Of a DNA stretch of 11,786 bases, positions 5,392 to 11,786 are shown piece by piece. Location of the stretch: assembly GCA_903921835.1 (NCBI GenBank), contig CAIXRL010000100.1, positions 1-11,786 on the forward strand, written 5' to 3'. Below the pieces are notes generated by a model. It had not been told where the DNA came from. It did not search any database and saw only the letters and a program-made list of their open reading frames with translations. Both the position numbers and the translations under genes were made by a program. Origin of the DNA: Candidatus Eiseniibacteriota bacterium. Its GTDB lineage: Bacteria; Eisenbacteria; RBG-16-71-46. Every line of letters begins with the position of its first letter. The stretch's first letter is position 1.

Positions 5392-7629
5392 ATGGCACTC
5401 ACTCCCGGCACCCGACTCGGCCCCTACGAGATCGTCGCCCCACTTGGCTCCGGCGGCATGGGCGAGGTCTTCCGCGCCAGAGACACGCGGCTCGGACGCG
5501 ACGTCGCGGTCAAGGTATTGCCGCAGAACCTCTCCGCTAATCCCGAGCTGCGCGCGCGTTTCGAGCGCGAGGCGAAGACCGTCTCCTCGCTCAACCACCC
5601 GCACATCTGCACGCTGTTCGACGTCGGGCTCGAGGGCGATACCGACTACCTGGTCATGGAGCTGGTCGAGGGCGAGACGCTGGCCCAGCGGCTTGCCAAG
5701 GGCGCGTTGCCGGCGGCGGACGTGCTCAGGCTCGGCGCCCAGATCGCCGACGCACTCGATCGCGCTCACCGCGCCGGCGTGATCCACCGCGATCTCAAAC
5801 CCGCCAATGTGATGCTCGCGAAAAGCGGGGCGAAGCTGATGGACTTCGGGCTGGCGCGCGCGACCGGCATGTCGGAACCCTCCGGTGGCAGCGGGCTCAC
5901 GCAGGCGGCGCTCACCCGGTCGCCGACGGTGGCCGCGCCGCTCACCGCCGAGGGCACGATCGTCGGCACGTTCCAGTACATGGCGCCCGAGCAGCTCGAA
6001 GGCAGGGAAGCGGACGCACGGTCGGACATCTGGGCGCTCGGGTGCGTGTTCTACGAGATGGCGACGGGGAAGCGGGCCTTCGAGGGCCGGAGCCAGGCGT
6101 CGTTGATCGCCACGATCATGAACACGGAACCCGCACCGCTTGGTACGCTTGCCCCCCTGGCGCCACCGGCGTTTGAACGGCTGGTGAGGCAATGCATCGC
6201 CAAGGATCCCGACGACCGCTGGCAGTCGGCGGGAGACCTGAGCCGGGAGCTGCTGTGGATCGCGGATGCGGGCTCGCGCGCCGGCGTGCCGGCCCCGGTG
6301 TCGGCCCAGCGCGCGAGCCGCGAGCGAATCGCCTGGCTGCTCGCCACCGCCCTCGCGGTGGTTGCCGGCACCTCACTCTTCCTCGCGCTGCATTCGGGCA
6401 ATCGCTCGGGCGGGCAAATGGCGTTCCGGCAACTGAGCTACCGGCCGATGGCTATCTTCCGGGCCGCCTTCGCTCCGGACGGCAAGACGATTGTCTACAG
6501 CGCGGCACGTGAGGGCAACACTCCCGAGATCTTCACCGTCCGCCCCGAGTATCCCGAGCCCCAGACGCTCGGACTGCAAAGCGCACAACTTCTCTCGGTT
6601 TCCTCGACGGGGGAGTTGGCCGTGCTCACTGGGGCGCGTTACCTCGCCCATCGGGTCTTCACCGGCACGCTGGCTCGCATGCCGCTGGGCGGCGGCGCGC
6701 CGCGAGAGATTCTTGAGAATGTCCGAGAAGCCGACTGGTCGCCGGACGGCTCGCAGTTGGCGATCATCCGCTCCGTCCAGGGCAAGGACCGACTCGAGTA
6801 CCCGATCGGCCACGTGCTGTGCGAATCCGGCGGGTACGTGAGCGATTTACGTGTGTCACCCCGGGGAGACCGAGTTGCGTACTTCGAACATCCGTCCCGC
6901 TGGGACGATCGCGGTTCGTTGAACGTCGTCGATCTCCACGGTAGGAAGACCGTGCTCTCGGGTGGCTACTGGGGCGAGGAAGGAATCGCTTGGACGAGGG
7001 ACGGCGCGGAGGTTCTGTTCTCGGCGAGCTACGGCGGCTACGCATGGACGATGTACGCGGTAACGCTGGCCGGCAAGCGGCGCGTCGCCCTCGAAAGCGC
7101 GGGAGGGCTGACGATCCACGACGTGGCCCGGGATGGACGCTGGCTCGCGACCCGGGATGATCAGCGCTCTGGGATAATGGTCCACACTCCAGAGTCGAGG
7201 GATGATCGGGATCTCTCTTGGCTCGATCTTTCCGAAGCTGCGATTCTCTCGCAAGATGGGCGGACGGTCGTGTTTTGCGAGGCAAGCGCCCCAATGGGGA
7301 ATGACTACGCGGTGGGTCTCCGAAAGACCGATGGATCGCCCGTGGTGAGGCTGGGGGATGGAACCCCCACGGACTTGTCCTCGGACGGCAAATCGGTGCT
7401 CGCGGTGGTCGCCTCCACGCCGCCGCAGGTCGTGATCTATCCCACGGGGGCGGGCGAGCCCCGGCGTCTCGATCGAGGCAAGTTGGAGAACATCGAGTCC
7501 GCGCAGTGGTTCCCGAACGGCGACAGCGTCCTGATCTGCGGCAACGAGCCAGGCAGGGCAACGCGATTCTACGTCCAGAACCTGGCAGGCGCCCCCCCGC
7601 GCGGTGTGACCCCCCCCGGGAACCAATAG
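5392..7629 (+). CDS. membrane Ser/Thr protein kinase (PknB-type) with PD40/WD40-like propeller; main part
   Basis: The protein begins MALTPGTRLGPYEI, the usual start of this family. The ATG at 5392 is preferred; GTG at 5389 is 9 nt from GGAG and is possible. Kinase landmarks are all present: glycine loop GSGGMGEV (19-26), Lys41, Glu60, HRDLKPAN (132-139, catalytic Asp134), DFG (151-153) and APE (198-200), with the domain ending near 290. A transmembrane helix (AWLLATALAVVAGTSLFLAL) lies at about 314-333. The rest is a beta-propeller with repeated xxSPDGxxxxx blades (FAPDGKTIVYSA, WSPDGSQLAII, LSSDGKSVLAVV), expected outside the cytoplasmic membrane as a sensor. The frame ends at TAG after VTPPGNQ because of a C8 tract at 7610-7617; the natural C-terminus is in 7610..7993. 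Substrates are unknown. Confidence 0.9.
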   Translation: MALTPGTRLGPYEIVAPLGSGGMGEVFRARDTRLGRDVAVKVLPQNLSANPELRARFEREAKTVSSLNHPHICTLFDVGLEGDTDYLVMELVEGETLAQRLAKGALPAADVLRLGAQIADALDRAHRAGVIHRDLKPANVMLAKSGAKLMDFGLARATGMSEPSGGSGLTQAALTRSPTVAAPLTAEGTIVGTFQYMAPEQLEGREADARSDIWALGCVFYEMATGKRAFEGRSQASLIATIMNTEPAPLGTLAPLAPPAFERLVRQCIAKDPDDRWQSAGDLSRELLWIADAGSRAGVPAPVSAQRASRERIAWLLATALAVVAGTSLFLALHSGNRSGGQMAFRQLSYRPMAIFRAAFAPDGKTIVYSAAREGNTPEIFTVRPEYPEPQTLGLQSAQLLSVSSTGELAVLTGARYLAHRVFTGTLARMPLGGGAPREILENVREADWSPDGSQLAIIRSVQGKDRLEYPIGHVLCESGGYVSDLRVSPRGDRVAYFEHPSRWDDRGSLNVVDLHGRKTVLSGGYWGEEGIAWTRDGAEVLFSASYGGYAWTMYAVTLAGKRRVALESAGGLTIHDVARDGRWLATRDDQRSGIMVHTPESRDDRDLSWLDLSEAAILSQDGRTVVFCEASAPMGNDYAVGLRKTDGSPVVRLGDGTPTDLSSDGKSVLAVVASTPPQVVIYPTGAGEPRRLDRGKLENIESAQWFPNGDSVLICGNEPGRATRFYVQNLAGAPPRGVTPPGNQ
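7610..7617. repeat. C8 homopolymer at a frameshift in the kinase gene
   Basis: Eight C between GTGA and GGGAAC separate the two kinase frames. Seven C would restore V-T-P-P-G-T-N-S-G. A nearby C7 run (7591-7597) is in frame and looks correct. Confidence 0.8.
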
Positions 7630-7993
7630 CGGAAGGCTCTCGCCGGATGGCAAGTTCGTCTTGGCGAAGGGACCCGATTCCAAGTATTTCCGTTACTCGC
7701 TCTCGGGCGGCGAGCCGCGGTCCATGCCGTGGCTGTCGGAACGCGAGATCGTCATCCTCTGGACTGCAGACGGGCGCTCGGTGATTGTGAGTAGCGACGC
7801 ATTGATTCCCAGTCGCGTCGAACGCGTCGATCTCGATAGCGGGCGCCGAACCCTCTTCAAGGAGATCGCACCACCGGACCGAGTTGGATTGATGTCGGTT
7901 GGTCTTAGCTCTTTCGCGCAGGACGAACGATCGTACGCCTACGGATTCACCCGGCAGCTGTCGACCATGTTCGTCGTGGAGAGTAAGAAGTGA
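7610..7993 (+). CDS. kinase propeller C-terminus (continuation after frameshift)
   Basis: The +1 frame opens at 7610 and reads TNSGRLSPDGKFVLAKGPDS, YFRYSLSGGEPRSMPWLSE, VILWTADGRSVIVSS, RVERVDLDSGRRTLFKEIAP, DERSYAYGFTRQLSTMFVVE, ending SKK with TGA at 7991-7993. This is the usual end of the kinase family: an LSGGEPR blade, RVxRVDLxTGRR, then DxxSYAYGxxRxLSxLFxVE. Removing one C from the C8 tract joins VTPPG to TNSGRLSPDG and gives a continuous 866-residue kinase. The TTG or similar starts around 7661 are therefore not real. The following 7994-8129 shows only a short GGCAGGCTGCC palindrome just after the stop. Confidence 0.85.
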   Translation, partial: PPPGTNSGRLSPDGKFVLAKGPDSKYFRYSLSGGEPRSMPWLSEREIVILWTADGRSVIVSSDALIPSRVERVDLDSGRRTLFKEIAPPDRVGLMSVGLSSFAQDERSYAYGFTRQLSTMFVVESKK

Positions 7994-8129
7994 GGGCAGG
8001 CTGCCTGGCATTCACGACGGCTGAAGCCCCCAAGGCACGAGTCGCGAGCACGCTTCGCACAGCGGTCTGATGGACCGGGCACCTGTTTGATTCCGTCGTG
8101 GAGCGAACTGCGTTATCGTGATGCGCTAC

Positions 8130-8168
8130 GGCCCCGTAGCTCGGACGGATAGAGCAGCGGTTTCCTAA
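8130..8168 (+). repeat. tRNA-Arg(CCU) 5' half, copy 2 (attachment-site-like)
   Basis: All 39 bp are identical to 1236-1274: tRNA nucleotides 1-38, ending with the last base of the anticodon loop TTCCTAA. The sequence after it (CTCCTGTATTGGG) differs from that after copy 1, and the flank before it (GCGCTAC) also differs, so identity is limited to the tRNA part. No T arm or 3' acceptor strand is found downstream. The orientation is the same as copy 1. Confidence 0.8.
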
Positions 8169-8186
8169 CTCCTGTATTGGGAAACT
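8159..8186. repeat. hairpin joining the anticodon region to downstream sequence
   Basis: GTTTCC of the tRNA anticodon region (around 8160-8165) is complementary to GGAAAC around 8180-8185, forming a 6-bp stem (7 with a G-U pair) across the breakpoint. The module 1 copy has a different hairpin at the same place. The geometry is like the P1 helix of a tRNA group I intron, but no other intron parts were found. Confidence 0.35.
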
Positions 8187-8284
8187 CGCGAAAACCAGAA
8201 GCTCGCGCGCAAGTCACAGGAACACACGCCAAAGCCTCGGATTCACTGGTCGGAAGTGGGGTCGCCCGCCCTGGGTGATCTGGT

Positions 8285-8341
8285 CACGAGTGGACACGGA
8301 TGGACTGTGCCGGGCGTTGAGGGGTAGCCAAGGGGTAGCCA
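8285..8341 (+). repeat. CACGAGTGGACA motif and GTAGCCA doublet of module 2
   Basis: CACGAGTGGACA at 8285-8296 matches CACGAGCGGACA at 1401-1412. GTAGCCA occurs at 8324-8330 and 8335-8341, an 11-nt period. The first GTAGCCA is separated by 155 bp from tRNA half copy 2, versus 156 bp in module 1. The rest of 8169-8552 contains no gene I can support. Confidence 0.55.
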
Positions 8342-8552
8342 CGAAGGGCAGCGGTCTACCGTGTGCCTGCGAGTGATCCTCGGGCAGGCAGCTGGAGTAG
8401 ACTCGCGGCGGAGGAACGCTTGGTCCGCAAGATTGCCGATTCGCAACTTCCAGACCGGTGCTTCGAGGACTACTCTCGCTATCGTGCGCGACAGAACTCA
8501 GCGCGATCCGTAGGGTCGCACCTTCGTCCGTGTTCCTTGGAAGAGGCCCGCC

Positions 8553-10790
8553 ATGCCAAACAAACTCGCGTTTCCCGCGCTCGCAGCCGCCGTGGTCTTC
8601 GCGCTCCCAGCGGCGGCGGCGCATGGCCCCACAAACGCGAGTGCCGCCTTCAAGACGATCGGCCTCTACGCCGACCGCGCTTCGGCCGCTAACACATCCG
8701 ATCATCTCAATTTCTCTGGCTACCCGTCGACGCTGGCCAGCCCGCCGCCGCTCGTGGTAACGAGGCCGACGCCGGGCTCGGCGGACACCATGGCAATTTT
8801 CAACAGCTTCGCGAAGGACGCGACCTACTTCGAGGTCAACGGTAGCCAGCCGCAGTCATTTGCCACCTACGCCGTCTCCCCTCCCCAGTACGCGACGTCG
8901 CTTGGCTCGCTGCTCATGGGGGTCAACATCTACCATGGCTTCAACACGTTCAACGACTACGGCAAGCAACTCGCCTCCGCCACGATAACCTACGTCGACG
9001 GCGATACGAGCGTCGTGAGGTTCCATGCCTACGGGGAGGTCAGGGACTATTGGGACAGCGGTCCGACCAACTGCGGCGGCTTGCAGTACATCATGAACGA
9101 CCGACCGTCAGACCCGCTTACCAGCTACATCTACGAAACTGGCGGCCAGTACTTCGACGCGCAGGAGTCCCGGCTCCCGAAGAACAGACGCGGCAAGCGC
9201 GTCGCGAGCATCACGCTCGCCGGCACGTATCTTCCCCATAGCTGCGGCGTCTTCGCCGGTTCTCGCCTATCCGGGCTCTCGGTCTGGTCGAACTTCCGAC
9301 TCGCCAAGGCGTCGGGAGCGGATTCCGTGGTGAGACAGTCGCAGACGACCGGTCACAACCACGGCGGGTACCTGTTCAACAACGAAGTCGTTGGCTGGCG
9401 ACGACACACTGACGGGACCGGCTGCAAGATTGCGTCTTTGGCGGTCGCCTACACGTACTCGGGGTTCGACTGCTCCGTCGATAGCCTCAACGCGTTTCTC
9501 CAGCGCAGCCAGGGCTACATGCCTAGTCAGGTGTGCGTCATTCAGAGCGTGGCGGCCGATGGCAGCAGCGTGACGTTCACGCCGCAGACGCAAGACGACA
9601 CGCGGCTCAAGATCACGGACACGTTTCTTATCGAGCGCGGTATTCGCTCGAACCCCTTGGCCACCTACCAAGTGGACGCCGCTGGCCATGCGACGCGGAT
9701 CGCCAGGTACAACAACTCTGTGATCCCGGTCCGGGGCGATGTTGGACGCGTGTACTGGAACTCGATCCCCGAGATCGCCGACAAGTACACGCATCCCGGA
9801 CTCCGCTCGAAGTACGTCCCGGACACGCCGCAGGCTGCGGCGATCGTCGAGAGCCTTCTGGTCAGAGACATTCCGGTTCAACTGAACGTCGGACCAAAGG
9901 GCGGGCACTGGGTCGTCGCCGACGGCATGACATCGTCCTTTCGACCCGACGGCACCGCCGCGGGGACGTACTCGATCAAGGACCCGTACGATCCGAGGAA
10001 CTACACGAAGCTGATCCAGGGCCAATACGCCAACGTCTTTACGCAGGCCCGGTACTTGGAGCCGACCGGGTTCCCGCTTCCATCTTTGCCATTCTCAGCA
10101 GCAAGCGATCCAGCGGGGCTCAGCGTACTTGCCGACGGCGCGTGGCGCGTTGAGATCATCGACCCTTTCGGTCGCCACATGATGCGCGACGCCACGACCG
10201 GCGAGGGCATCTACGATATCCCGGACGCATCGATCGAGGACGTGTCCTCAGAGCACGACAACGGGGGCAGCCTTGACTTCGCGCCCACGGCCTACGACGT
10301 CGAAGTGCCGACGACGGTTGACGGGCACTATACGGTGAACGTCTACAGCAACGCCGGGCTATCGCTGAGCGCTTCGGGCTACGACGCCGCTGGCGTCTTC
10401 GCCACGGACATCGTTGCCGACACCACTGCCGGGAATGTCAGCGGCAGGTACGACATCCTGTACTCGTCGTCTGGACAATCGATCGCTATTGGCTACTCCG
10501 GCGCACTCGGAGTTGAAGCCGCCCCCGTCCGGGCCGCCGTCGTCCTTAGCGCCCGGCGGAACCCATCTTCGGGACCGGTCGAGTTCCTGATCGCCGGCGG
10601 GACGCATGCGCCGGACGTCATCGAGATCTTCGACGTCGGAGGTCGAAGCGTCGGAAGGGTTGATGTTTCTGCGGATGGGGCGCAGTCGGTCACGTGGGAT
10701 TGGCGCGCGTCGCGTTGCAAGCCAGGCGTGTATCTCGCGCGACTGCGCTCCGGAGCGGGTCAAGTTGTACGCTTCGTCATCCTGCGCTGA
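8553..10790 (+). CDS. secreted C39-like cysteine-peptidase-fold protein with FlgD/Ig-like sorting tail
   Basis: The ATG at 8553 follows GGAAGAGG (8539-8546) by 6 nt. The 745-residue protein has a signal peptide (MPNKLAFPALAAAVVFALPA, cleavage near AAA-HG). A beta-rich N-terminal region follows with TIGLYADRASAANTSDHLNF, ATITYVDGDTSVVRFHAYGE and SITLAGTYLPHSCGVF. A papain-like segment then holds candidate catalytic residues: Cys291 in TDGTGCKIASLAVAYTYSG, His452 in KGGHWVVADG, and Asp477 in YSIKDPYDP. The Cys, GHWVxxxG and xxxDP spacing is the pattern of C39-like peptidases (Peptidase_C39_2). The C-terminus (ARRNPSSGPVEFLIAGG, IEIFDVGGRSVGRV, KPGVYLARLRSG) is a FlgD-Ig-like sorting tail like that of the repeat protein. 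Substrate unknown; proteolysis is inferred from motifs only. Confidence 0.75.
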   Translation: MPNKLAFPALAAAVVFALPAAAAHGPTNASAAFKTIGLYADRASAANTSDHLNFSGYPSTLASPPPLVVTRPTPGSADTMAIFNSFAKDATYFEVNGSQPQSFATYAVSPPQYATSLGSLLMGVNIYHGFNTFNDYGKQLASATITYVDGDTSVVRFHAYGEVRDYWDSGPTNCGGLQYIMNDRPSDPLTSYIYETGGQYFDAQESRLPKNRRGKRVASITLAGTYLPHSCGVFAGSRLSGLSVWSNFRLAKASGADSVVRQSQTTGHNHGGYLFNNEVVGWRRHTDGTGCKIASLAVAYTYSGFDCSVDSLNAFLQRSQGYMPSQVCVIQSVAADGSSVTFTPQTQDDTRLKITDTFLIERGIRSNPLATYQVDAAGHATRIARYNNSVIPVRGDVGRVYWNSIPEIADKYTHPGLRSKYVPDTPQAAAIVESLLVRDIPVQLNVGPKGGHWVVADGMTSSFRPDGTAAGTYSIKDPYDPRNYTKLIQGQYANVFTQARYLEPTGFPLPSLPFSAASDPAGLSVLADGAWRVEIIDPFGRHMMRDATTGEGIYDIPDASIEDVSSEHDNGGSLDFAPTAYDVEVPTTVDGHYTVNVYSNAGLSLSASGYDAAGVFATDIVADTTAGNVSGRYDILYSSSGQSIAIGYSGALGVEAAPVRAAVVLSARRNPSSGPVEFLIAGGTHAPDVIEIFDVGGRSVGRVDVSADGAQSVTWDWRASRCKPGVYLARLRSGAGQVVRFVILR

Positions 10791-10805
10791 GCCATAGAGG
10801 TCGGC

Positions 10806-11408
10806 ATGCGTGTCATACTATTCCTTTGCGGTCTCGCAATGCTCGCCGCGCACGCGTCCGGCTCGCAGGTTCCGCGCATCGAGCGCCGGATCATCCATGT
10901 TCGCCTGAGCGTCGACGCGTGGAATGACGCCCGCGTCGCGGCTGTCCTAGTCGATCGAACCGGACAGCGCACCGGCTGGTCTAAGGGTCGGCCGACTTGG
11001 GGCATCCGAGGTTGCTTCTACGAGTGCGCCTTTGAGGAAGGTCCGATTGACGGCGATCCAACCGTCTCGTCGGGGAACGCGAGTGAGCGTCAGGACACGC
11101 CGCGGCGAACGGGCTTGGGCACACCTTTGTTTCATCATTTCACCGTGCAAGACTCGGCGCGAACGCCTGGCCTGCTCAGGCAAGGGGGGTGCGAGCTTCG
11201 GTTGACCCCGGTCGTCGGCGGGAAGGTTCAACTCATCTTGCTCGCGGATGGATTGGGGGTTCCCGAGTGCCGCGACACTATATCGGTCCGGGTGAGGCCG
11301 GGAGCTCTCTCTCGCTGGTGGCTGACTTGGAACGTCGCAGGGGACGGCTGCGCCGTGAGGATCTCCCCGGTGCTGGGTCAACGTCCGGCACGAGAGACCG
11401 CGAAGTGA
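10806..11408 (+). CDS. secreted hypothetical protein, 200 residues
   Basis: The ATG at 10806 has AGAGG at 10796-10800, 5 nt upstream, and lies 15 nt after the stop of the C39-like gene, so the two are probably co-transcribed. A signal peptide (MRVILFLCGLAMLAAHASGS) precedes a mature domain with five cysteines (in RGCFYECAF, GGCELR, PECRDT and DGCAVR), compatible with two disulfides in an exported protein. The C-terminal half reads GCELRLTPVVGGKVQLILLA and DTISVRVRPGALSRWWLTWN, beta-rich. I do not recognise the family. Linkage suggests a partner or accessory to the peptidase-like protein, but this is guesswork. Confidence 0.75.
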   Translation: MRVILFLCGLAMLAAHASGSQVPRIERRIIHVRLSVDAWNDARVAAVLVDRTGQRTGWSKGRPTWGIRGCFYECAFEEGPIDGDPTVSSGNASERQDTPRRTGLGTPLFHHFTVQDSARTPGLLRQGGCELRLTPVVGGKVQLILLADGLGVPECRDTISVRVRPGALSRWWLTWNVAGDGCAVRISPVLGQRPARETAK

Positions 11409-11433
11409 CGAGGCGAGAGACTCCGCTCGCTCC

Positions 11434-11519
11434 TTCGGGCCCGGTTGGCCAAGTCAACCGTGGGGGCTCGGTCAGACGGATTCAAACCGTGACTAGCGGC
11501 GACTTCGTCTGGCCGCAGC
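11434..11519. other. hairpin-rich intergenic sequence
   Basis: The 156 bp between the 200-residue protein and the next ORF contain GGTTG-N7-CAACC (about 11443-11459) and GCGGC-GAC-TTC-GTC-TG-GCCGC (about 11498-11518). No T-run follows either, so intrinsic termination is not supported. A GTAGCCA lies at 11533-11539. Confidence 0.3.
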
Positions 11520-11532
11520 CGAGATCGCGGCA

Positions 11533-11539
11533 GTAGCCA
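11533..11539 (+). repeat. solitary GTAGCCA site
   Basis: CAGTAGCCAAG resembles the first repeats of the module doublets (GTAGCCAAGG at 1431 and 8324). It stands 25 bp upstream of the next ATG. A 7-mer alone can occur by chance; its intergenic placement is the reason it is listed. Confidence 0.25.
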
Positions 11540-11564
11540 AGTCGTGAGAGGGAGGGTGTGACGG

Positions 11565-11726
11565 ATGAGGGCGTTCCTGCTTTGCGCCGCGATCCTCGGC
11601 CTCGCTGCCTCGTGGCCCCGACTTGCGCGTGCCTCGGAGGAATGGGTGAGCGTGCTCACGCTATCTGATGGTGATGGGATCACGCATTCTGAGGGACGGC
11701 GGTGGCGCGAGCTGCGGAGCCTCTGA
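11565..11726 (+). CDS. short secreted ORF, 53 residues, possibly truncated
   Basis: The ATG at 11565 follows GGGAGGG (about 11550-11556) at a suitable distance and opens a clear signal peptide (MRAFLLCAAILGLAASWPRL, cleavage near ARA-SE). Only about 30 mature residues follow (EEWVSVLTLSDGDGITHSEG, then RRWRELRSL) before TGA. A signal peptide with so short a mature part suggests a gene cut by rearrangement or another frameshift, though a small secreted peptide is possible. No family recognised. Confidence 0.45.
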   Translation: MRAFLLCAAILGLAASWPRLARASEEWVSVLTLSDGDGITHSEGRRWRELRSL

Positions 11727-11784
11727 GGCGGCCGCGCTCGGCAGCAGCGGGGATGGCGAAGGTCTCGAGGTAGAGCTTCTCGTC
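11680..11784 (-). CDS. possible C-terminal end of a minus-strand gene (partial, runs off the window)
   Basis: The minus-strand frame entering from the window edge reads DEKLYLETFAIPAAAERGRL and ends PQNA at TGA (11682-11680). The first 17 residues look protein-like, but the family is not recognised. It overlaps the 3' part of the plus-strand ORF ending at 11726, so at most one is likely to be intact there. Confidence 0.2.
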   Translation of the reverse strand, partial: DEKLYLETFAIPAAAERGRLRGSAARATAVPQNA

Positions 11785-11786
11785 GA

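Larger units (their letters stand above)
1236..8168. mobile_element. candidate integrase-less element bracketed by tRNA-Arg(CCU) 5' halves
   Basis: Two identical 39-bp tRNA-Arg(CCU) 5' halves in the same orientation start at 1236 and 8130, 6,894 bp apart. Each is followed by a CACGAGYGGACA motif and a GTAGCCA doublet at almost the same spacing. Between them lie a minus-strand secreted repeat protein and a plus-strand membrane kinase. No integrase, transposase, relaxase or phage gene is seen, so if this is a mobile unit it would need a recombinase in trans, like a cis-mobilisable element. The alternative is a segmental duplication of a tRNA fragment without recombinase involvement. Confidence 0.4.

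Noticed and set aside
5200..6192. Minus-strand open frame (330 codons) over the kinase domain
   Set aside because: It lies opposite a textbook kinase domain; its composition is low-complexity Arg/Glu/Leu typical of high-GC antisense frames.
6764..8011. Minus-strand open frame (415 codons) over the kinase propeller
   Set aside because: It is antisense to clear propeller blades and its sequence is Arg/Pro/Ser-rich without motifs.
7994..8020. Intrinsic terminator after the kinase
   Set aside because: GGCAGGCTGCC is palindromic but has a one-base centre and no T-run follows it.
1137..8552. Integron attC sites or a CRISPR array
   Set aside because: No paired GTTRRRY/RYYYAAC palindromes bracket the genes, no integron integrase is present, and there is no regular repeat-spacer series.

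Overview
The window is GC-rich bacterial DNA, probably from Candidatus Eisenbacteria or a neighbouring FCB/Acidobacteria-type lineage. This is inferred from three things: secreted proteins with FlgD/Ig-like sorting tails, a VPNDQGG-type motif, and Ser/Thr kinases fused to PD40/WD40-like propellers that begin MALTPGTRLGPYEI. No rRNA, complete tRNA, integrase or transposase gene is visible.

Layout, left to right. (1) 1-337 is the C-terminal end of a kinase-type propeller protein. (2) 365-463 holds a tiny possible ORF. (3) 598-1136 is a small secreted protein split by a one-base frameshift. (4) 1139-1454 is an attachment-like module: a GTAGCCA doublet, a hairpin, an exact 5' half of tRNA-Arg(CCU) and a second GTAGCCA doublet. 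(5) 1680-5010 on the minus strand is a large secreted protein of eleven 59-residue repeats with an FN3-like region and a sorting tail, split by a frameshift in a G9 tract. (6) 5011-5391 is a divergent intergenic region with inverted repeats. (7) 5392-7993 is a membrane Ser/Thr kinase with a propeller sensor, split by a frameshift in a C8 tract. (8) 8130-8341 is a second attachment-like module with the same 39-bp tRNA half and a GTAGCCA doublet at nearly the same distance. (9) 8553-10790 is a secreted C39-like cysteine-peptidase-fold protein, followed 15 nt later by a 200-residue secreted protein. (10) 11565-11726 is a short ORF starting with a signal peptide, next to a possible partial minus-strand gene.

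The most notable structure is the pair of tRNA-Arg(CCU) 5' halves. Both end exactly at the last base of the anticodon loop, and a GTAGCCA doublet follows each after 156 bp (first copy) or 155 bp (second copy). My reading is a tandem accretion of integrase-less elements at a tRNA-Arg gene, with the unusual property that the 5' rather than the 3' half is duplicated. The fully bracketed unit is about 6.9 kb and carries the repeat protein and the kinase.

Three genes are each broken by one base at a G or C run. Sequencing or assembly error is the simplest explanation. Gene decay or phase variation remain possible, especially at the G9 tract.
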